NCBI RefSeq assembly: GCF_026125825.1
Contig: NZ_JAHCKK010000014.1
Span: 1 to 64,000, forward strand
From: Hydrogenophaga sp.
GTDB lineage: Bacteria; Pseudomonadota; Gammaproteobacteria; Burkholderiales; Burkholderiaceae_C
Direction: 5' to 3'
Length of the DNA stretch: 64,000 nt
Shown: positions 23,769 to 33,995 of the stretch, piece after piece
Position numbering within the stretch: the stretch's first letter is position 1
Layout: every line of letters starts with the position of its first letter
Program-made: the position numbers and the translations under genes
The notes under the pieces: generated by a model
What the model saw: the letters and a program-made list of their open reading frames with translations, nothing else
Told to the model about the DNA's origin: nothing
Database searches by the model: none

Positions 23769-24537
23769 ACCCCTTGCTCAAGTACTCGCTCTGGGGATAG
23801 CTGGCCTGCATCACACGGCGGGTGTCGTCGCGCAACTGCGTCATGCCCAGGGCCTCATAGGACTGCAGCATGATGAAAAGGGCCTCCTCGAGGGCCGGCG
23901 CGTTGACGTAGTCCGTCAGCGCCGTCTGGGCCCGGTTGATGGCCGCCAGATAGGCGCCGCGGCTGTGGTAGTAGCGCGCGACATGCACCTCATACTGCGC
24001 CAGCGAATTGACGATGTAGGTCATGCGGTCCCGCGCATCGGGGCTGTAGCGCGAATCCGGGAATCGCGAGACGAGCTCTCGGAACGCTTCAAACGATTCC
24101 TTGGCGGCCTTCTGGTCGCGTTCGGAGAGGTCCTGTCGCGCCAGCGAGCCAAAGAGGCCCAGGTTGTCGTTGAAGTTGACCAGCCCCTTGAGGTAAAGGG
24201 CATAGTCCATTGCCGGGCTGGTGGGGTGCAGCTTCTGGAAACGGTCCAGGGTGGCAAGCGCCTGGGCCTGCTCGCCGGCCTTGTACTGGGCGTACGCCTT
24301 GTCGAGTTGCGCCTGTTGCGCCAAAGGGGTGCCGGCAGCTCGGCCTTCGAGCTTTTCGTACAGCGTCACCGACTTCTCGTAGTTGCCCGCTGCACGCTCT
24401 TCGGTGGCTTCGCTGTAGATTCGGTTCGGGCTCCAGCCGACCGTTTCATCCACGGGTGTCGAGCTGCATGCGCTGAGCACCAGCGCCGAGGCCACCGCGG
24501 ACAGGGGCACAGCCGATAATCTGGACGTCAACTTCAC
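23731..24537 (-). CDS. bamD: Outer membrane protein assembly factor BamD (lipoprotein)
   Basis: 268 residues from a GTG at 24537, which has AAGG at proper spacing and gives MKLTSRLSAVPLSAVASALV followed by the lipobox LSAC (lipidated Cys24). An upstream TTG start would spoil the signal. The mature part is the five-TPR BamD: WSPNRIYSEATEERAAGNYE, KSVTLYEKLEGR, YKAGEQAQALATLDRF, MDYALYLKGLVNF. BamD is the essential lipoprotein that bridges BamA and other Bam subunits at the periplasmic face of the outer membrane. BamB is encoded separately at 34742. The gene converges on the helicase with a 38-base overlap and diverges from rluD with interleaved promoters. Confidence 0.96.
   Translation of the reverse strand: MKLTSRLSAVPLSAVASALVLSACSSTPVDETVGWSPNRIYSEATEERAAGNYEKSVTLYEKLEGRAAGTPLAQQAQLDKAYAQYKAGEQAQALATLDRFQKLHPTSPAMDYALYLKGLVNFNDNLGLFGSLARQDLSERDQKAAKESFEAFRELVSRFPDSRYSPDARDRMTYIVNSLAQYEVHVARYYHSRGAYLAAINRAQTALTDYVNAPALEEALFIMLQSYEALGMTQLRDDTRRVMQASYPQSEYLSKGFKSKDDPWWKIW
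24515..24520 (+). promoter_or_regulatory. Candidate -10 box of rluD inside bamD
   Basis: GATAAT on the plus strand lies within the 5' coding part of the divergent bamD. It would start transcription near 24527, giving rluD a leader of about 34 bases. Confidence 0.4.
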
Positions 24538-24560
24538 GGGTGCACCTTTACAACGGAACA

Positions 24561-25622
24561 ATGGACTTGGCTTCGCAAATTATATCGACGGGGGATGTGA
24601 CAGAAGGTTCCGTGCCGGGCCTCGACTCGGAAGCGGGCGCCATGCTTGAGGAATTCGCGGCGGAAGTGGAAACCCGGCTGTGTGAAGTGCCTGCCGACAT
24701 GCACGGCTGGCGCATCGATCGCGCACTGGCGCAACTGATCCCGGAGTTCTCTCGCTCGTACCTGCAGCAACTGATGGCCGACGGCGCCGTCGTCATGCGT
24801 GGCTTGCCCCTGCGCAAGCCCTCGGCCCGCATTGCCGCGGGGGATCGGTTGGCCGTGGAACTGCGTCCCACCCAGCAGGCGCAGGCCTTTGTGGCACAGA
24901 CCATGGCGCTGGACGTGGTGTTCGAAGACGCTGACTTGCTGGTGATCCAGAAACCTGCCGGCCTGGTGGTGCACCCGGCGGCAGGCCATTGGACCGGCAC
25001 TTTGCTCAACGGCCTGCTCGCGCACCACAGTGGCGCTGCGGCGCTGCCGCGCGCCGGCATCGTGCACCGCCTGGACAAGGACACCTCAGGTCTCATGCTC
25101 GTGGGCAAATCGCGGCAGGCCGTCGAGTCGCTTGTGCGCGCCATCGCCGCGCGCGAGGTGAATCGCCAATACCTTGCCCTGGCCCACGGCGCATGGCAGG
25201 GCGCGCCCGAGAAGGGTGTGGACCAACCAATCGGTCGCGACGTGCACAACCGCCTGCGCATGGCCGTCGTGCGCGCCGACACCGGCATCGGAAAGGCCGC
25301 GCAGACCACCATTCGCCTGCTCGACGGATCGGATCAGGCCTGCCTGGTGGCCTGCAAGCTGCATACGGGGCGCACGCACCAGATTCGCGTCCACATGGCC
25401 TGGTTGGGGCATCCCCTGGTGGGCGACACGATCTACGGTGGCCGCGCACGGTGGGGCATGCAACGCCAGGCCTTGCATGCAGCGCGGCTTTCGCTGCGGC
25501 ATCCGATCACCGGGGAGCCGTTGACGTTTCGCTCAGATCCTCCACCGGATCTTCTCGCCGCCATCGCAGGCAGCGGCCTCCATTACAATGGGGCGGGTCT
25601 GGGCAGCGGATTCCTCGAGTGA
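24561..25622 (+). CDS. rluD: 23S rRNA pseudouridine(1911/1915/1917) synthase RluD
   Basis: 353 residues. An N-terminal extension (about 1-45) precedes the S4 RNA-binding domain (about 50-110: WRIDRALAQLIPEFSRSYLQ, then QLMADGAVVMRG) and the RluA-type catalytic domain with HRLDKDTSGLMLVGK, where the Asp is the nucleophile, plus GRTHQIRVHMAWLGHPLVGD and LHAARLSLRHPITGE. It isomerises uridines in helix 69 of 23S rRNA. ATG at 24561 is preceded by GGAACA. The promoter probably lies within the divergent bamD, and the 3' end contains a TACAAT box (25584) that may start the following structured leader or RNA. Confidence 0.95.
   Translation: MDLASQIISTGDVTEGSVPGLDSEAGAMLEEFAAEVETRLCEVPADMHGWRIDRALAQLIPEFSRSYLQQLMADGAVVMRGLPLRKPSARIAAGDRLAVELRPTQQAQAFVAQTMALDVVFEDADLLVIQKPAGLVVHPAAGHWTGTLLNGLLAHHSGAAALPRAGIVHRLDKDTSGLMLVGKSRQAVESLVRAIAAREVNRQYLALAHGAWQGAPEKGVDQPIGRDVHNRLRMAVVRADTGIGKAAQTTIRLLDGSDQACLVACKLHTGRTHQIRVHMAWLGHPLVGDTIYGGRARWGMQRQALHAARLSLRHPITGEPLTFRSDPPPDLLAAIAGSGLHYNGAGLGSGFLE
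24579..24584 (-). promoter_or_regulatory. Consensus -10 box of bamD inside rluD
   Basis: Perfect TATAAT on the minus strand inside rluD codons 7-8. It would start transcription near 24572, giving bamD a leader of about 35 bases that contains its AAGG ribosome site. No good -35 is visible. Confidence 0.5.
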
Positions 25623-25808
25623 GTGCTACCGCGCGACCACCGCTGCGCGGCGAGTCGAGGTCCTGACTTCACGATCTCCCAGTTTGCCCTGCCAGGCAAC
25701 AGGTTCTTTGCCGGCGTTCCGAGCCGACGGCCACCGCCGTCTTCGCCGGTTTGAGTGCGACGGGCCCCGTGCCCACCCCCTGTACCGTCCCGGTCCCTAC
25801 CGGTTTTT
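25597..25808 (+). ncRNA. Candidate structured RNA or attenuator leader between rluD and scpB
   Basis: The 200 bases between rluD and scpB hold no credible gene but much complementarity: CCGCGC/GCGCGG (25629-25634, 25645-25650), TTGCC/GGCAA (25684-25688, 25695-25699), and a nested pair with outer CCGGCG/CGCCGG (25711-25716, 25744-25749) and inner GACGGC/GCCGTC around CACC (25726-25731, 25736-25741). It is preceded by a TACAAT box (25584-25589) and ends with a terminator-like CCGGT/ACCGG-TTTTT. Either a small RNA of about 210 bases or an attenuated leader of scpB-rluB; function unknown. Confidence 0.4.
25790..25808 (+). terminator. Short terminator or attenuator just before scpB
   Basis: CCGGT-CCCT-ACCGG followed by TTTTT, ending 14 bases before the scpB ATG. 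The five-base GC stem and T run fit a weak rho-independent terminator. Confidence 0.5.
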
Positions 25809-25822
25809 GACAGACTGAAACC

Positions 25823-26587
25823 ATGAACACCACGGATGCCAAGCGCGTCCTCGAGACGGCGTTGATCTGCGCGCCCCAGCCCCTGTCTGTGCGGGAGCTG
25901 GGCGCGCTGTTCGATGGCGAAGTCTCGGCGGACACGCTCAAGACCTTGCTGGCCGATCTTCAGCTGGAATGGACCGGGCGCGGCGTCGAGCTGGTGCGGG
26001 TGGCCAGCGGCTGGCGTTTCCAGAGCCGGCCCGAATTGCGCCCCTACCTGGATCGTTTGCACCCCGAGAAGCCGCCGCGCTACAGCCGCGCCACGATGGA
26101 GACCTTGGCCATCATCGCCTATCGCCAGCCAGTGACGCGCGGCGACATGGAAGACATCCGTGGCGTGACGATCAACTCGCTCATCATCAAGCAGCTGGAG
26201 GACCGGGGTTGGGTCGAGGTGATCGGCCACCGCGAGACCGTGGGCCGTCCTGCGTTGTTTGCCACGACGCGCCAGTTTCTCGACGATCTGGGTTTGTCAT
26301 CGCTCGATCAACTGCCCCCGCTCGAAGGCAATGAAATCCAGGAATCGGCGCTGGATCGGCTGGACTTCGAAGCGCTGTCGTCCAACCTGCCATCCGAGGC
26401 TGCGCAGGAGGCGGAGGCCGCAGAGGTGGCAACCGGTCCGCAGATGGCGGCGGTCGATGCACCCGAAGCACCCGTGGCCGCCGAGCCGGCGACCAACGCC
26501 GAAACCGTCCCACCCGATCCGCTGAGCCCCGATCCCACCACCCAGGAACACCATGAACCCGGCGAACACCCCTCCCGCGACGCCTGA
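25823..26587 (+). CDS. scpB: Segregation and condensation protein B
   Basis: 254 residues. Tandem winged-helix domains of Scp[81 protein letters not shown] and [20 protein letters not shown]. With SMC and ScpA it forms the condensin-like complex that organises the chromosome; smc and scpA are not in the window. The C-terminal 70 residues are acidic, Ala/Pro-rich and probably disordered. The end overlaps the rluB start by 35 bases in another frame, and scpB-rluB pairing is common in bacteria. The five-base-stem terminator just upstream may attenuate expression. Confidence 0.95.
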   Translation: MNTTDAKRVLETALICAPQPLSVRELGALFDGEVSADTLKTLLADLQLEWTGRGVELVRVASGWRFQSRPELRPYLDRLHPEKPPRYSRATMETLAIIAYRQPVTRGDMEDIRGVTINSLIIKQLEDRGWVEVIGHRETVGRPALFATTRQFLDDLGLSSLDQLPPLEGNEIQESALDRLDFEALSSNLPSEAAQEAEAAEVATGPQMAAVDAPEAPVAAEPATNAETVPPDPLSPDPTTQEHHEPGEHPSRDA

Positions 26588-27857
26588 GTCGATCTCCGAC
26601 GCCACCCTGCCGTCCGCCGACCACGTGGTGTCGCCTCCGGCGGCCCATGTCGATGCCGAAGTCCTGCGCTTCGACGATGTGGTCAGCGGGGCTTTTGACG
26701 CCGAGCAGGAGCAGCCCCTGGCGCTGCCGACCAAGCGCGTGCTCGCGCCGCAGGCCGAGTCGCCCAAGCTGCACAAGGTGCTGGCCCAGGCGGGTATGGG
26801 CTCGCGCCTGGAGATGGAGCAGCTCATCTTGGAAGGGCGCATTTCGGTCAACGGCGAGCCAGCCCACATCGGACAGCGCATCCAGTTCGGTGACGTCATC
26901 AAGGTCAACGGTAAGCCGGTTCGCGTGCGCATGACACCGCCACCGCCCCGCGTGCTGGCCTACCACAAGCCCGCCGGGGAAGTGGTCTCCCACGACGACC
27001 CGCAGAACCGACCGACCGTGTTCCGCCGCCTGCCCAAGCTGATGCAAGGCAAGTGGCAGTCGGTCGGCCGGCTCGACCTCAACACCGAAGGCCTGCTGCT
27101 GCTGACCAACTCGGGTGAGCTGGCCAACCGCCTGATGCACCCCCGGTTCGGTCTGCAGCGGGAATACGCCGTGCGCGTGCTCGGCGCCTTGTCCAACGAA
27201 GAAAAGCAGCGTCTGCTTGACGGCGTGCGGCTGGACGATGGCGTGGCCCAGTTCGCCTCGATCGAAGATGGCGGTGGCGAGGGCGCCAATTGCTGGTACC
27301 GCGTGACGATCGGCGAGGGCCGCAACCGCGAGGTGCGCCGCATGTTCGAAGCCGTCGGCCATGCGGTCAGCCGGCTCATTCGCATCCGTTATGGCGCTGT
27401 GATGCTGCCGCGCGGGCTCAAGCGTGGCGTGTGGCTGGAGTTGGACGACCGCGACATCGCGCGGCTGACTGCGGCGGCCGGGCTGGTGGAGGCCGACGAA
27501 CCGCGTGGCCCGCGCCCCGGCGGTCGTCACCCGGCCCAGCGCGGCAAGCAAGGCCCAAAGGCCGGTCGTACCCAGGGCAAACCGCCAGGCAGTCGCGCTG
27601 ATGGCCCCGGTTTCGGCGATCGGCGCACCAACAGCGGCTACGGTATGGGCGGGGCGCCGGGTGGCGCCAAGCCGCGCGGCGTCAAAGGCGCGGGCAAGGG
27701 GCCCGGGGGGGCGGGCTCGCAGCCTGATCCGATGAAGACCTCCTTTGGCTACATCGGACAGGACGCCCTGCAGCGCAGGCGCGAGCAGGATGCTGGCAGA
27801 GGTGGCCCACCGGGTGGCGGCCGGCGCCGGGGCGGCGGACGTTCGGGCGGGCGCTGA
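26553..27857 (+). CDS. rluB: 23S rRNA pseudouridine(2605) synthase RluB with long Gly/Arg-rich tail
   Basis: 434 residues. After a variable N-terminus (about 1-68), the S4 domain is [20 protein letters not shown] with [18 protein letters not shown], followed by the RsuA/RluB catalytic domain with [20 protein letters not shown], where the Asp is the nucleophile, and [20 protein letters not shown]. The last 120 residues or so are Gly/Arg/Pro-rich low complexity ([20 protein letters not shown] and similar), ending [11 protein letters not shown], which probably adds RNA affinity; betaproteobacterial RluBs often have such tails. Start chosen at the ATG 26553, overlapping scpB by 35 bases. Confidence 0.94.
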   Translation: MNPANTPPATPESISDATLPSADHVVSPPAAHVDAEVLRFDDVVSGAFDAEQEQPLALPTKRVLAPQAESPKLHKVLAQAGMGSRLEMEQLILEGRISVNGEPAHIGQRIQFGDVIKVNGKPVRVRMTPPPPRVLAYHKPAGEVVSHDDPQNRPTVFRRLPKLMQGKWQSVGRLDLNTEGLLLLTNSGELANRLMHPRFGLQREYAVRVLGALSNEEKQRLLDGVRLDDGVAQFASIEDGGGEGANCWYRVTIGEGRNREVRRMFEAVGHAVSRLIRIRYGAVMLPRGLKRGVWLELDDRDIARLTAAAGLVEADEPRGPRPGGRHPAQRGKQGPKAGRTQGKPPGSRADGPGFGDRRTNSGYGMGGAPGGAKPRGVKGAGKGPGGAGSQPDPMKTSFGYIGQDALQRRREQDAGRGGPPGGGRRRGGGRSGGR

Positions 27858-27905
27858 AAGGCGCCTGCCACGCCCCCACTCCTCAGCGCGGACACCCGAG
27901 CAATG

Positions 27906-27911
27906 TAGAAT
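27906..27911 (+). promoter_or_regulatory. Probable -10 box of ndk
   Basis: TAGAAT in the 114-base gap between rluB and ndk, 61 bases before the ndk ATG, giving a leader of about 54 bases. The same TAGAAT/TACAAT pattern occurs before hisZ and yfgM. Confidence 0.4.
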
Positions 27912-27971
27912 CGTGGGCTTTGTGAGGCCTTGTGGCTTCGGCAAATTCAACCAAGAAACTTCAGGATTCCT

Positions 27972-28397
27972 ATGGCCATCGAACGCACCCTCTCGATCAT
28001 CAAGCCCGACGCCGTCGCCAAGAACGTCATCGGCCAGATTTATGCCCGCTTTGAAGCCGCTGGCCTGAAGGTCGTGGCCGCTCGCATGGCCCACCTCTCG
28101 CGTGGCGAAGCCGAGGCCTTCTACGCCGTGCACAAGGCCCGTCCCTTCTTCAAGGATCTGGTCGACTTCATGATCTCCGGCCCTGTGATGATCCAGGTGC
28201 TCGAAGGCGAAGGCGCCATCGCCAAGAACCGCGACCTGATGGGCGCCACCGATCCCAAGAAGGCCGCTGCCGGTACCATCCGCGCCGACTTCGCCGACAG
28301 CATCGACGCCAACGCCGTGCACGGCTCCGATGCGCCCGAGACGGCAGCCGCCGAAGTGGCTTTCTTCTTCGCCGGTCTCAACGTCTACTCGCGTTGA
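27972..28397 (+). CDS. ndk: Nucleoside diphosphate kinase
   Basis: 141 residues, the usual length. [20 protein letters not shown] opens the ferredoxin-like fold, and the phosphohistidine H117 is in [13 protein letters not shown] and K contacts are seen in [10 protein letters not shown] and [20 protein letters not shown]. The enzyme transfers the gamma-phosphate between nucleoside di- and triphosphates in the cytosol. Seven bases separate it from rlmN, so an ndk-rlmN-pilW-rodZ-ispG-hisS operon is likely, as in many betaproteobacteria. Confidence 0.98.
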   Translation: MAIERTLSIIKPDAVAKNVIGQIYARFEAAGLKVVAARMAHLSRGEAEAFYAVHKARPFFKDLVDFMISGPVMIQVLEGEGAIAKNRDLMGATDPKKAAAGTIRADFADSIDANAVHGSDAPETAAAEVAFFFAGLNVYSR

Positions 28398-28404
28398 TCA
28401 TGGT

Positions 28405-29553
28405 ATGACGGCCAATCTGCTCGACTTCGATCTCGAGGGTTTGGCCGCCTTTTGCGAGCAGCTGGGCGAAAAGCGCTTCCGCGCCGTCCAGTTGTTTCGC
28501 TGGATTCATCAGAAGGGGGCGTCTGACTTCGCCCAGATGACGGACCTGGCGCGCAGCCTGCGCGACAAGCTGCCCGGCGTCTGCACTGTCACCGATCTGC
28601 CGGTGCTCTCGCGCCAGGACTCGGCCGATGGCACCATCAAGTGGCTCTTCGATGTGGGCGACGGCAACGCGGTGGAAACCGTGTTCATCCCCGAGGACGA
28701 CCGGGGCACCCTGTGCATTTCTTCCCAAGCCGGTTGCGCCGTCGGCTGTCGCTTCTGCTCGACTGGCCACCAGGGCTTTTCGCGCAACCTCACCACAGGT
28801 GAGATCCTGGCCCAGCTCTGGCATGCCGAGCATTTTCTCCGCCGTCACTTGAAACGTGGGGAACGCGTGATCACGAACGTGGTCATGATGGGCATGGGTG
28901 AACCCTTGCAAAACTACCACGCGCTCGTGCCTGCACTGCGCGTGATGCTTGACGACCATGGCTACGGGCTCTCGCGCCGCCGCGTGACGGTGTCCACTTC
29001 GGGCGTGGTGCCGATGATCGATCGCCTGGCACAGGATTGCCCGGTGGCCCTGGCGGTGTCGCTGCACGCGCCGAACGACCCTCTGCGCGACGACCTTGTG
29101 CCCTTGAACCGCAAGTACCCCATCGCCGAGTTGCTCGATGCCTGCCTGCGCTACCTGCCCGCCGCGCCGCGCGACTTCATCACCTTCGAGTACTGCATGC
29201 TCGACGGCGTCAACGACCAGCCCGAGCATGCACGCGAACTGCTGGCCCTCCTCAAGCGGCATGGCGAGCGGGGCGTGCCCTGCAAAATCAACCTGATTCC
29301 CTTCAATCCTTTCCCCGACTCTGGGCTGATCTGTTCACCGCGCGCGGTGGTGCAGCGTTTTGGGCAAATGCTCAACGAAGCCGGGGTGGTGACCACGGTG
29401 CGCAAGACCCGTGGGGACGACATCGACGCGGCCTGCGGCCAGCTCGCTGGCGACGTGCTGGACCGTACCAACGCGGCCAAGCGCCTGGCGCAGCGACGCA
29501 GCAGCGCCAGCGAGCGCCCCATTCGTTTCGTTCAAAAGGAAAGGCAGGCATGA
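28405..29553 (+). CDS. rlmN: Dual-specificity 23S rRNA/tRNA adenine-C2 methyltransferase
   Basis: 382-residue radical-SAM enzyme methylating A2503 of 23S rRNA and A37 of some tRNAs. The cluster motif is CAVGCRFC (C111, C115, C118) within [71 protein letters not shown] and INLIPFNPF follow. The second catalytic Cys, the methylation acceptor, is in [11 protein letters not shown] near the C-terminus. The N-terminal HhH-like domain is present. ATG at 28405 gives [13 protein letters not shown]. Its stop overlaps the pilW start (ATGA). Confidence 0.97.
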   Translation: MTANLLDFDLEGLAAFCEQLGEKRFRAVQLFRWIHQKGASDFAQMTDLARSLRDKLPGVCTVTDLPVLSRQDSADGTIKWLFDVGDGNAVETVFIPEDDRGTLCISSQAGCAVGCRFCSTGHQGFSRNLTTGEILAQLWHAEHFLRRHLKRGERVITNVVMMGMGEPLQNYHALVPALRVMLDDHGYGLSRRRVTVSTSGVVPMIDRLAQDCPVALAVSLHAPNDPLRDDLVPLNRKYPIAELLDACLRYLPAAPRDFITFEYCMLDGVNDQPEHARELLALLKRHGERGVPCKINLIPFNPFPDSGLICSPRAVVQRFGQMLNEAGVVTTVRKTRGDDIDAACGQLAGDVLDRTNAAKRLAQRRSSASERPIRFVQKERQA

Positions 29554-30410
29554 CAAATCCGACCCGCACCGCTTCTTGGTCGCAAGGCGCACCATCGCGT
29601 GGCATGGTGGCCAGCTTCTGGCTGGGCGTGCTGCTGATCCTGCTGGCCGGTTGTGCGCAGACGCGCGGCCTGCCTGCCACCACGGCCGCTGCCGTGGCCG
29701 CTGGCGCAGAGCCGGTCACCGAGTCGGACGAGCCCGAATCACGCAAGCGCGCGCGCATCCGCGTGGAGCTGGCGTCAGGCTACTTCGAGCAAGGTCAGAC
29801 CACGGTGGCGCTCGACGAGATCAAGCTGGCCTTGGGTGCCGATCCGAACTACGCGCCGGCCTATACGCTGCGCGGCCTCGTGTACGCGCGCCTGAACGAA
29901 CTGCGGCTTGCAGAGGACAGCTTCAAGCGCGCGCAATCCCTCAGCCCGCGCGATCCTGACGTGCTGCATCACTACGGTCTGTTCGCTTGTCAGCAAGGCC
30001 GTTACCCCCAGGCGATCGAACTGTTCCAGCAGGCGCTCGCCAGTCCGGTATACGGCGGACAGGCCAAGACGTTGATGGTCAAGGGCATCTGCCAGGTGCG
30101 GGCGGCGCAGTTCGACGAGGCCGAGGGGAGTCTGGCGCGTTCCTACGAACTCGACCCTGGCAACCCGATCACAGCCTACAACCTGGCGGCCTTGCAATTC
30201 CGCCGAGGCGAGAACGCCAAAGCGCAGTTCACCATCCGCCGGTTGAACAACAGCGAACTGGCCAACGCCGAAACATTGTGGCTGGGCATCAAGGTGGAGC
30301 ACCGCATGGGCAACGCCGAGGCCATGGCCCAGCTGGCTCAGCAGCTGAGCCGGCGTTATCCCGACTCGCGTGAGTGGGCGTCGTATCAGCGGAGAGCTTT
30401 TGATGAATGA
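29550..30410 (+). CDS. pilW: Type IV pilus biogenesis/stability lipoprotein PilW (PilF)
   Basis: 286 residues. A longer than usual N-region leads to the signal [12 protein letters not shown] with lipobox LAGC (Cys35). The mature protein is a row of TPR repeats: [100 protein letters not shown]. This outer-membrane lipoprotein helps PilQ secretin assemble. Position between rlmN and rodZ matches other betaproteobacteria. Overlaps rlmN by four bases and rodZ by eight. Confidence 0.93.
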   Translation: MTNPTRTASWSQGAPSRGMVASFWLGVLLILLAGCAQTRGLPATTAAAVAAGAEPVTESDEPESRKRARIRVELASGYFEQGQTTVALDEIKLALGADPNYAPAYTLRGLVYARLNELRLAEDSFKRAQSLSPRDPDVLHHYGLFACQQGRYPQAIELFQQALASPVYGGQAKTLMVKGICQVRAAQFDEAEGSLARSYELDPGNPITAYNLAALQFRRGENAKAQFTIRRLNNSELANAETLWLGIKVEHRMGNAEAMAQLAQQLSRRYPDSREWASYQRRAFDE

Positions 30411-31338
30411 GGTGTATGCCAACGAGGGAGCCGCGCCGGCGGGGGAGGGCGCTTCCCGTCCCGTGTTGCTGCGCGCCGCGCGCGAGGCTGCGGGTCTGCA
30501 CATTGCCGCACTCGCCGCGGCCCTCAAAGTGCCGGTGAAAAAGCTTGAAGCCCTGGAAGCAGGGCGCTATGGGGAGCTGCCCGACCTGACCTTCGCGCGC
30601 GCGCTGGCATCCAGTGCCTGCCGCCACCTCAAGGTTGATCCGGCACCCATCCTCGAACAGATCCCGCAAGGTGGCATCCCCGAACTGGGCGGATCGCGCC
30701 ATGCGATCAACGCACCCTTTCAGCCCGCGCACGATCCGGCACCCATCAACCCCTTGAGCTGGCTCTCGCGCCCTGCGCTGCTGGCAGCGATCGTCTTGCT
30801 GCTGGGCGCTCTGGTGATCGTGTTCCTGCCTCGCATGGAAGAGTCGGCACAGGAGCCGGCAAAGGCCGAGACGGGCCAGGTGGCGACGCCGCTGGAGCAG
30901 CCTGCGGAACCCGTGGCGGCCGTGGAGCCCGAGCCTGCTCAGGAGCCCGTTGCGTCGGCTGTGCCTGCGGCGCCCGCTGCGGGAGGCGCGACGCCTCCGG
31001 CTCCCGTCGCGCCGGTGTCCGCGTCGCCCGCACCCGCCACAGCCGCGACCGCCGGCCCTCCCGCTGCGCCTGCCGCGGCGACGCCTGCCGCACCCGCGTC
31101 GGGCAGCTTGCTGACCATCGCCGCCACCGGGGAGTCCTGGGTGGAGGTCGTCAATGGTTCGGGCAGTGTGGTGATCCAGCGTGTGCTGCAGGCAGGTGAC
31201 GCCGTTGATTTCTCCAGTGCGCCGCCCTACACCGTGGTCCTCGGCCGTGCCGAGGCCGCGCAGGTGACGGTGCGTGGCAAACCGTTCGACGTGACCCGCA
31301 TTGCGCGCAACAACGTCGCCCGATTCGAGGTCAAATGA
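30403..31338 (+). CDS. rodZ: RodZ-like cytoskeletal membrane protein (helix-turn-helix, TM, DUF4115)
   Basis: 311 residues. The N-terminal cytosolic helix-turn-helix (about 20-85: [40 protein letters not shown]) binds MreB in RodZ proteins. One membrane helix (about 124-142, [19 protein letters not shown]) follows. A 90-residue Ala/Pro/Glu-rich periplasmic linker leads to a C-terminal DUF4115 domain ([29 protein letters not shown]). Start at 30403 overlaps pilW by eight bases and the stop overlaps ispG (ATGA). The linker is low complexity and probably extended through the periplasm. Confidence 0.9.
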   Translation: MNEVYANEGAAPAGEGASRPVLLRAAREAAGLHIAALAAALKVPVKKLEALEAGRYGELPDLTFARALASSACRHLKVDPAPILEQIPQGGIPELGGSRHAINAPFQPAHDPAPINPLSWLSRPALLAAIVLLLGALVIVFLPRMEESAQEPAKAETGQVATPLEQPAEPVAAVEPEPAQEPVASAVPAAPAAGGATPPAPVAPVSASPAPATAATAGPPAAPAAATPAAPASGSLLTIAATGESWVEVVNGSGSVVIQRVLQAGDAVDFSSAPPYTVVLGRAEAAQVTVRGKPFDVTRIARNNVARFEVK

Positions 31339-32621
31339 ACATGGACAGCTTGGTCCGCCCCGCCACGTCGTGCGAACCGATTCCCTTGTCGGCGGCGCGA
31401 CCGCGCCGCACCCGCCAGGGCGTTGTGACCTGGGGTGACCACCGCGTTACCGTGGGCGGCGATGCGCCGGTGCGCGTGCAGTCCATGACCAACACCGACA
31501 CCGCAGATGCCGTGGGCACGGCGATCCAGGTCAAGGAACTGGCGCTGGCCGGTTCCGAGCTGGTGCGCATCACGGTCAACAACGACGATGCCGCCAAGGC
31601 TGTGCCTTACATCCGCGAGCAGCTCGACCGCATGGGCGTGAACGTGCCGCTGATTGGGGACTTCCACTACAACGGCCACCGCCTTCTCACCGATCACCCG
31701 GCGTGCGCCGAGGCACTGTCCAAGTACCGCATCAACCCGGGCAATGTGGGCCGGGGCGACAAGGGCGACCGCCAGTTCGCGCAGATGGTGGAAATCGCAG
31801 CGCGCCATGACAAGGCCATCCGCATCGGTGTGAACTGGGGCAGCCTGGACCAAGATCTGCTGGCTCGCCTCATGGACGAGAACGCCAAGCGCAGCATTCC
31901 CTGGGAAGCGCGCCAGGTGATGTACGAGGCGCTGATCACCTCGGCGCTGGAATCCGCTCGCAAGGCCGAAGAGATCGGCCTGAACGGCAACAACATCGTG
32001 TTGTCCTGCAAGGTCAGTGGCGTGCAGGATCTCATTGCGGTCTACCAGGCCTTGGCCCAGCGCTGCGATTACGCACTGCACCTGGGTTTGACCGAAGCCG
32101 GCATGGGCACCAAGGGCGCCGTGGCGTCGGCGGCGGCGCTGTCGGTGCTGTTGCAGCAGGGCATTGGGGACACGATCCGTGTCTCGCTCACGCCGCAGCC
32201 GGGCGAAGCACGCACGCAGGAGGTGGTGATCGCCCTGGAGATCCTGCAGGCCCTTGGCATGCGCGCCTTCGTGCCGTCGGTCACCGCCTGTCCGGGCTGT
32301 GGCCGCACCACCAGCACCACCTTCCAGGAACTTGCCAAGCAGATCGACGACTACCTGCGCAGTTCGATGCCGCTCTGGCGCGCGCGCTACCCTGGGGTCG
32401 AGAACCTCAAGGTCGCCGTGATGGGCTGCATCGTCAACGGCCCGGGTGAAAGCAAGCACGCCGACATCGGCATCAGCCTGCCTGGCACCGGCGAGGCGCC
32501 TGCCGCCCCGATCTTCATCGACGGTCAGAAGGCCATGACGCTTCGGGGCGACGGTATCGCGCGCGAGTTCCAGCAGGTCGTTGAAAACTACATCGAGAAG
32601 AAGTACGGTGCGACGGCCTGA
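31335..32621 (+). CDS. ispG: 4-hydroxy-3-methylbut-2-enyl-diphosphate synthase (flavodoxin)
   Basis: 428-residue Fe-S enzyme of the MEP isoprenoid pathway, turning MEcPP into HMBPP. TIM-barrel motifs [61 protein letters not shown]. The C-terminal cluster domain has [16 protein letters not shown] and [20 protein letters not shown], giving the three Cys and the Glu ligand. Its ATG overlaps the rodZ stop. hisS follows after 49 bases. Normal length for the proteobacterial form. Confidence 0.97.
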   Translation: MNMDSLVRPATSCEPIPLSAARPRRTRQGVVTWGDHRVTVGGDAPVRVQSMTNTDTADAVGTAIQVKELALAGSELVRITVNNDDAAKAVPYIREQLDRMGVNVPLIGDFHYNGHRLLTDHPACAEALSKYRINPGNVGRGDKGDRQFAQMVEIAARHDKAIRIGVNWGSLDQDLLARLMDENAKRSIPWEARQVMYEALITSALESARKAEEIGLNGNNIVLSCKVSGVQDLIAVYQALAQRCDYALHLGLTEAGMGTKGAVASAAALSVLLQQGIGDTIRVSLTPQPGEARTQEVVIALEILQALGMRAFVPSVTACPGCGRTTSTTFQELAKQIDDYLRSSMPLWRARYPGVENLKVAVMGCIVNGPGESKHADIGISLPGTGEAPAAPIFIDGQKAMTLRGDGIAREFQQVVENYIEKKYGATA

Positions 32622-32670
32622 CCGTCGGAACCATCCGGTGCCGCTGGCGCATGGCTGAACGAGAAATTGC

Positions 32671-33975
32671 ATGGCAGAGAAACTGAGCGCCGTCAAAGGC
32701 ATGAACGACATTGCCCCTCCCGCGTCGTCGCACTGGGAGTGGCTCGAAGAGACCCTGCGCACGCTGATGCGCCGCTACGGCTATCGCAACCTGCGCACAC
32801 CCATTGTTGAGCCCACAGCGCTGTTCGTGCGGGGGCTGGGCGAAGTGACCGATATCGTCGAGAAGGAGATGTACTCCTTTGAGGACCGGCTCAACGGCGA
32901 GCAGCTCACCTTGCGGCCAGAGAACACCGCGGGCGTTGTGCGCGCGGCGCTGGAGCACTCCCTGTTGTACGACGGCGGCAAACGGCTGTACTACATGGGC
33001 CCGATGTTCCGGCACGAGCGGCCACAGCGGGGCCGTTACCGGCAGTTTCACCAATTCGGCGCCGAGGCTCTGGGCTTCGCTGGTCCCGACGTGGATGCCG
33101 AACTCATCGTGCTGGCCTGCGACCTGTGGACCGAGCTCGGCCTGACCGGCATCGAACTCGAGATCAACAGCCTGGGCCAGCCGCCCGAGCGCCTGGCCCA
33201 TCGCAAAGCGCTGATTGCCTACCTTGAGGCCCACGCCGAGCAGCTCGACGAGGAAGCGAAGCGCCGCCTGCACAGCAACCCACTGCGCATTCTGGACACC
33301 AAGAACCCCGCCATGCAGGATCTGGTCAATGCCGCCCCGCGCCTGATGGACCACCTGGGCGAGGAGTCGCTCGACCATTTCAACCGGCTGCGCAGTCTGC
33401 TCGATGCGCATGGCGTCATTTACCGCATCAATCCGCGCCTGGTGCGCGGCATGGACTACTACAACCTCTCGGTGTTCGAGTTCGTCACCACCCAGTTGGG
33501 TTCACAGGGAACCGTCTGCGCAGGGGGCCGCTACGATGGCCTGTTTGAACAGATCGGCGGCAAGGCCGCTCCGGCGGTCGGCTGGGCCATGGGCATGGAG
33601 CGCATCCTGGAGCTGCTGAAGGAGCAGGGTCGCCTGCCCGAGCAGCCCGCGCCCGATGCGTACGCGGTGGTACCAGATGCAGCCCGTGTGCCGCAGGTCA
33701 TGCCCGTGCTGCGGGCTTTGCGCCATCAAGGTGTGAACGTGCAGATGCATGCCGCAGGCGCCGATGGCATGGGTAGCATGAAATCCCAATTCAAGAAGGC
33801 CGATGCCAGCGGTGCGCGCTTTGCATTGATTTTTGGCGAACAGGAAATGCAGCAGGGCATGGTGGCGCTCAAGCCCCTGCGCGGCCCGCGCACCGACGCG
33901 CCGGGGGACGCCGCGCAAAGCATGCTGCCCCTGGACACCGTCGCCGATTGGGCGGACCGTCTGCGCGGCGCCTGA
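32671..33975 (+). CDS. hisS: Histidyl-tRNA synthetase
   Basis: 434-residue class II synthetase. Motif 1 region [20 protein letters not shown]; motif 2 [18 protein letters not shown]; histidine-specific signatures [15 protein letters not shown] and [14 protein letters not shown]; motif 3 [17 protein letters not shown]-terminal anticodon-binding domain with [18 protein letters not shown]. Full length. Part of the ndk-to-der chain of genes; yfgM starts 96 bases later with a likely promoter in between. Confidence 0.98.
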   Translation: MAEKLSAVKGMNDIAPPASSHWEWLEETLRTLMRRYGYRNLRTPIVEPTALFVRGLGEVTDIVEKEMYSFEDRLNGEQLTLRPENTAGVVRAALEHSLLYDGGKRLYYMGPMFRHERPQRGRYRQFHQFGAEALGFAGPDVDAELIVLACDLWTELGLTGIELEINSLGQPPERLAHRKALIAYLEAHAEQLDEEAKRRLHSNPLRILDTKNPAMQDLVNAAPRLMDHLGEESLDHFNRLRSLLDAHGVIYRINPRLVRGMDYYNLSVFEFVTTQLGSQGTVCAGGRYDGLFEQIGGKAAPAVGWAMGMERILELLKEQGRLPEQPAPDAYAVVPDAARVPQVMPVLRALRHQGVNVQMHAAGADGMGSMKSQFKKADASGARFALIFGEQEMQQGMVALKPLRGPRTDAPGDAAQSMLPLDTVADWADRLRGA

Positions 33976-33995
33976 AGCCCGCCCACCCACCCCCG

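Noticed and set aside
25588-25818. Possible 76-codon gene in the rluD-scpB gap
   Set aside because: Cys/Arg-rich translation without family, runs through strong inverted repeats and a terminator-like hairpin; better explained as structured RNA.
26187-28322. Open frame of 711 codons on the minus strand opposite scpB-rluB-ndk
   Set aside because: Spans three unrelated plus-strand genes; composition artefact.
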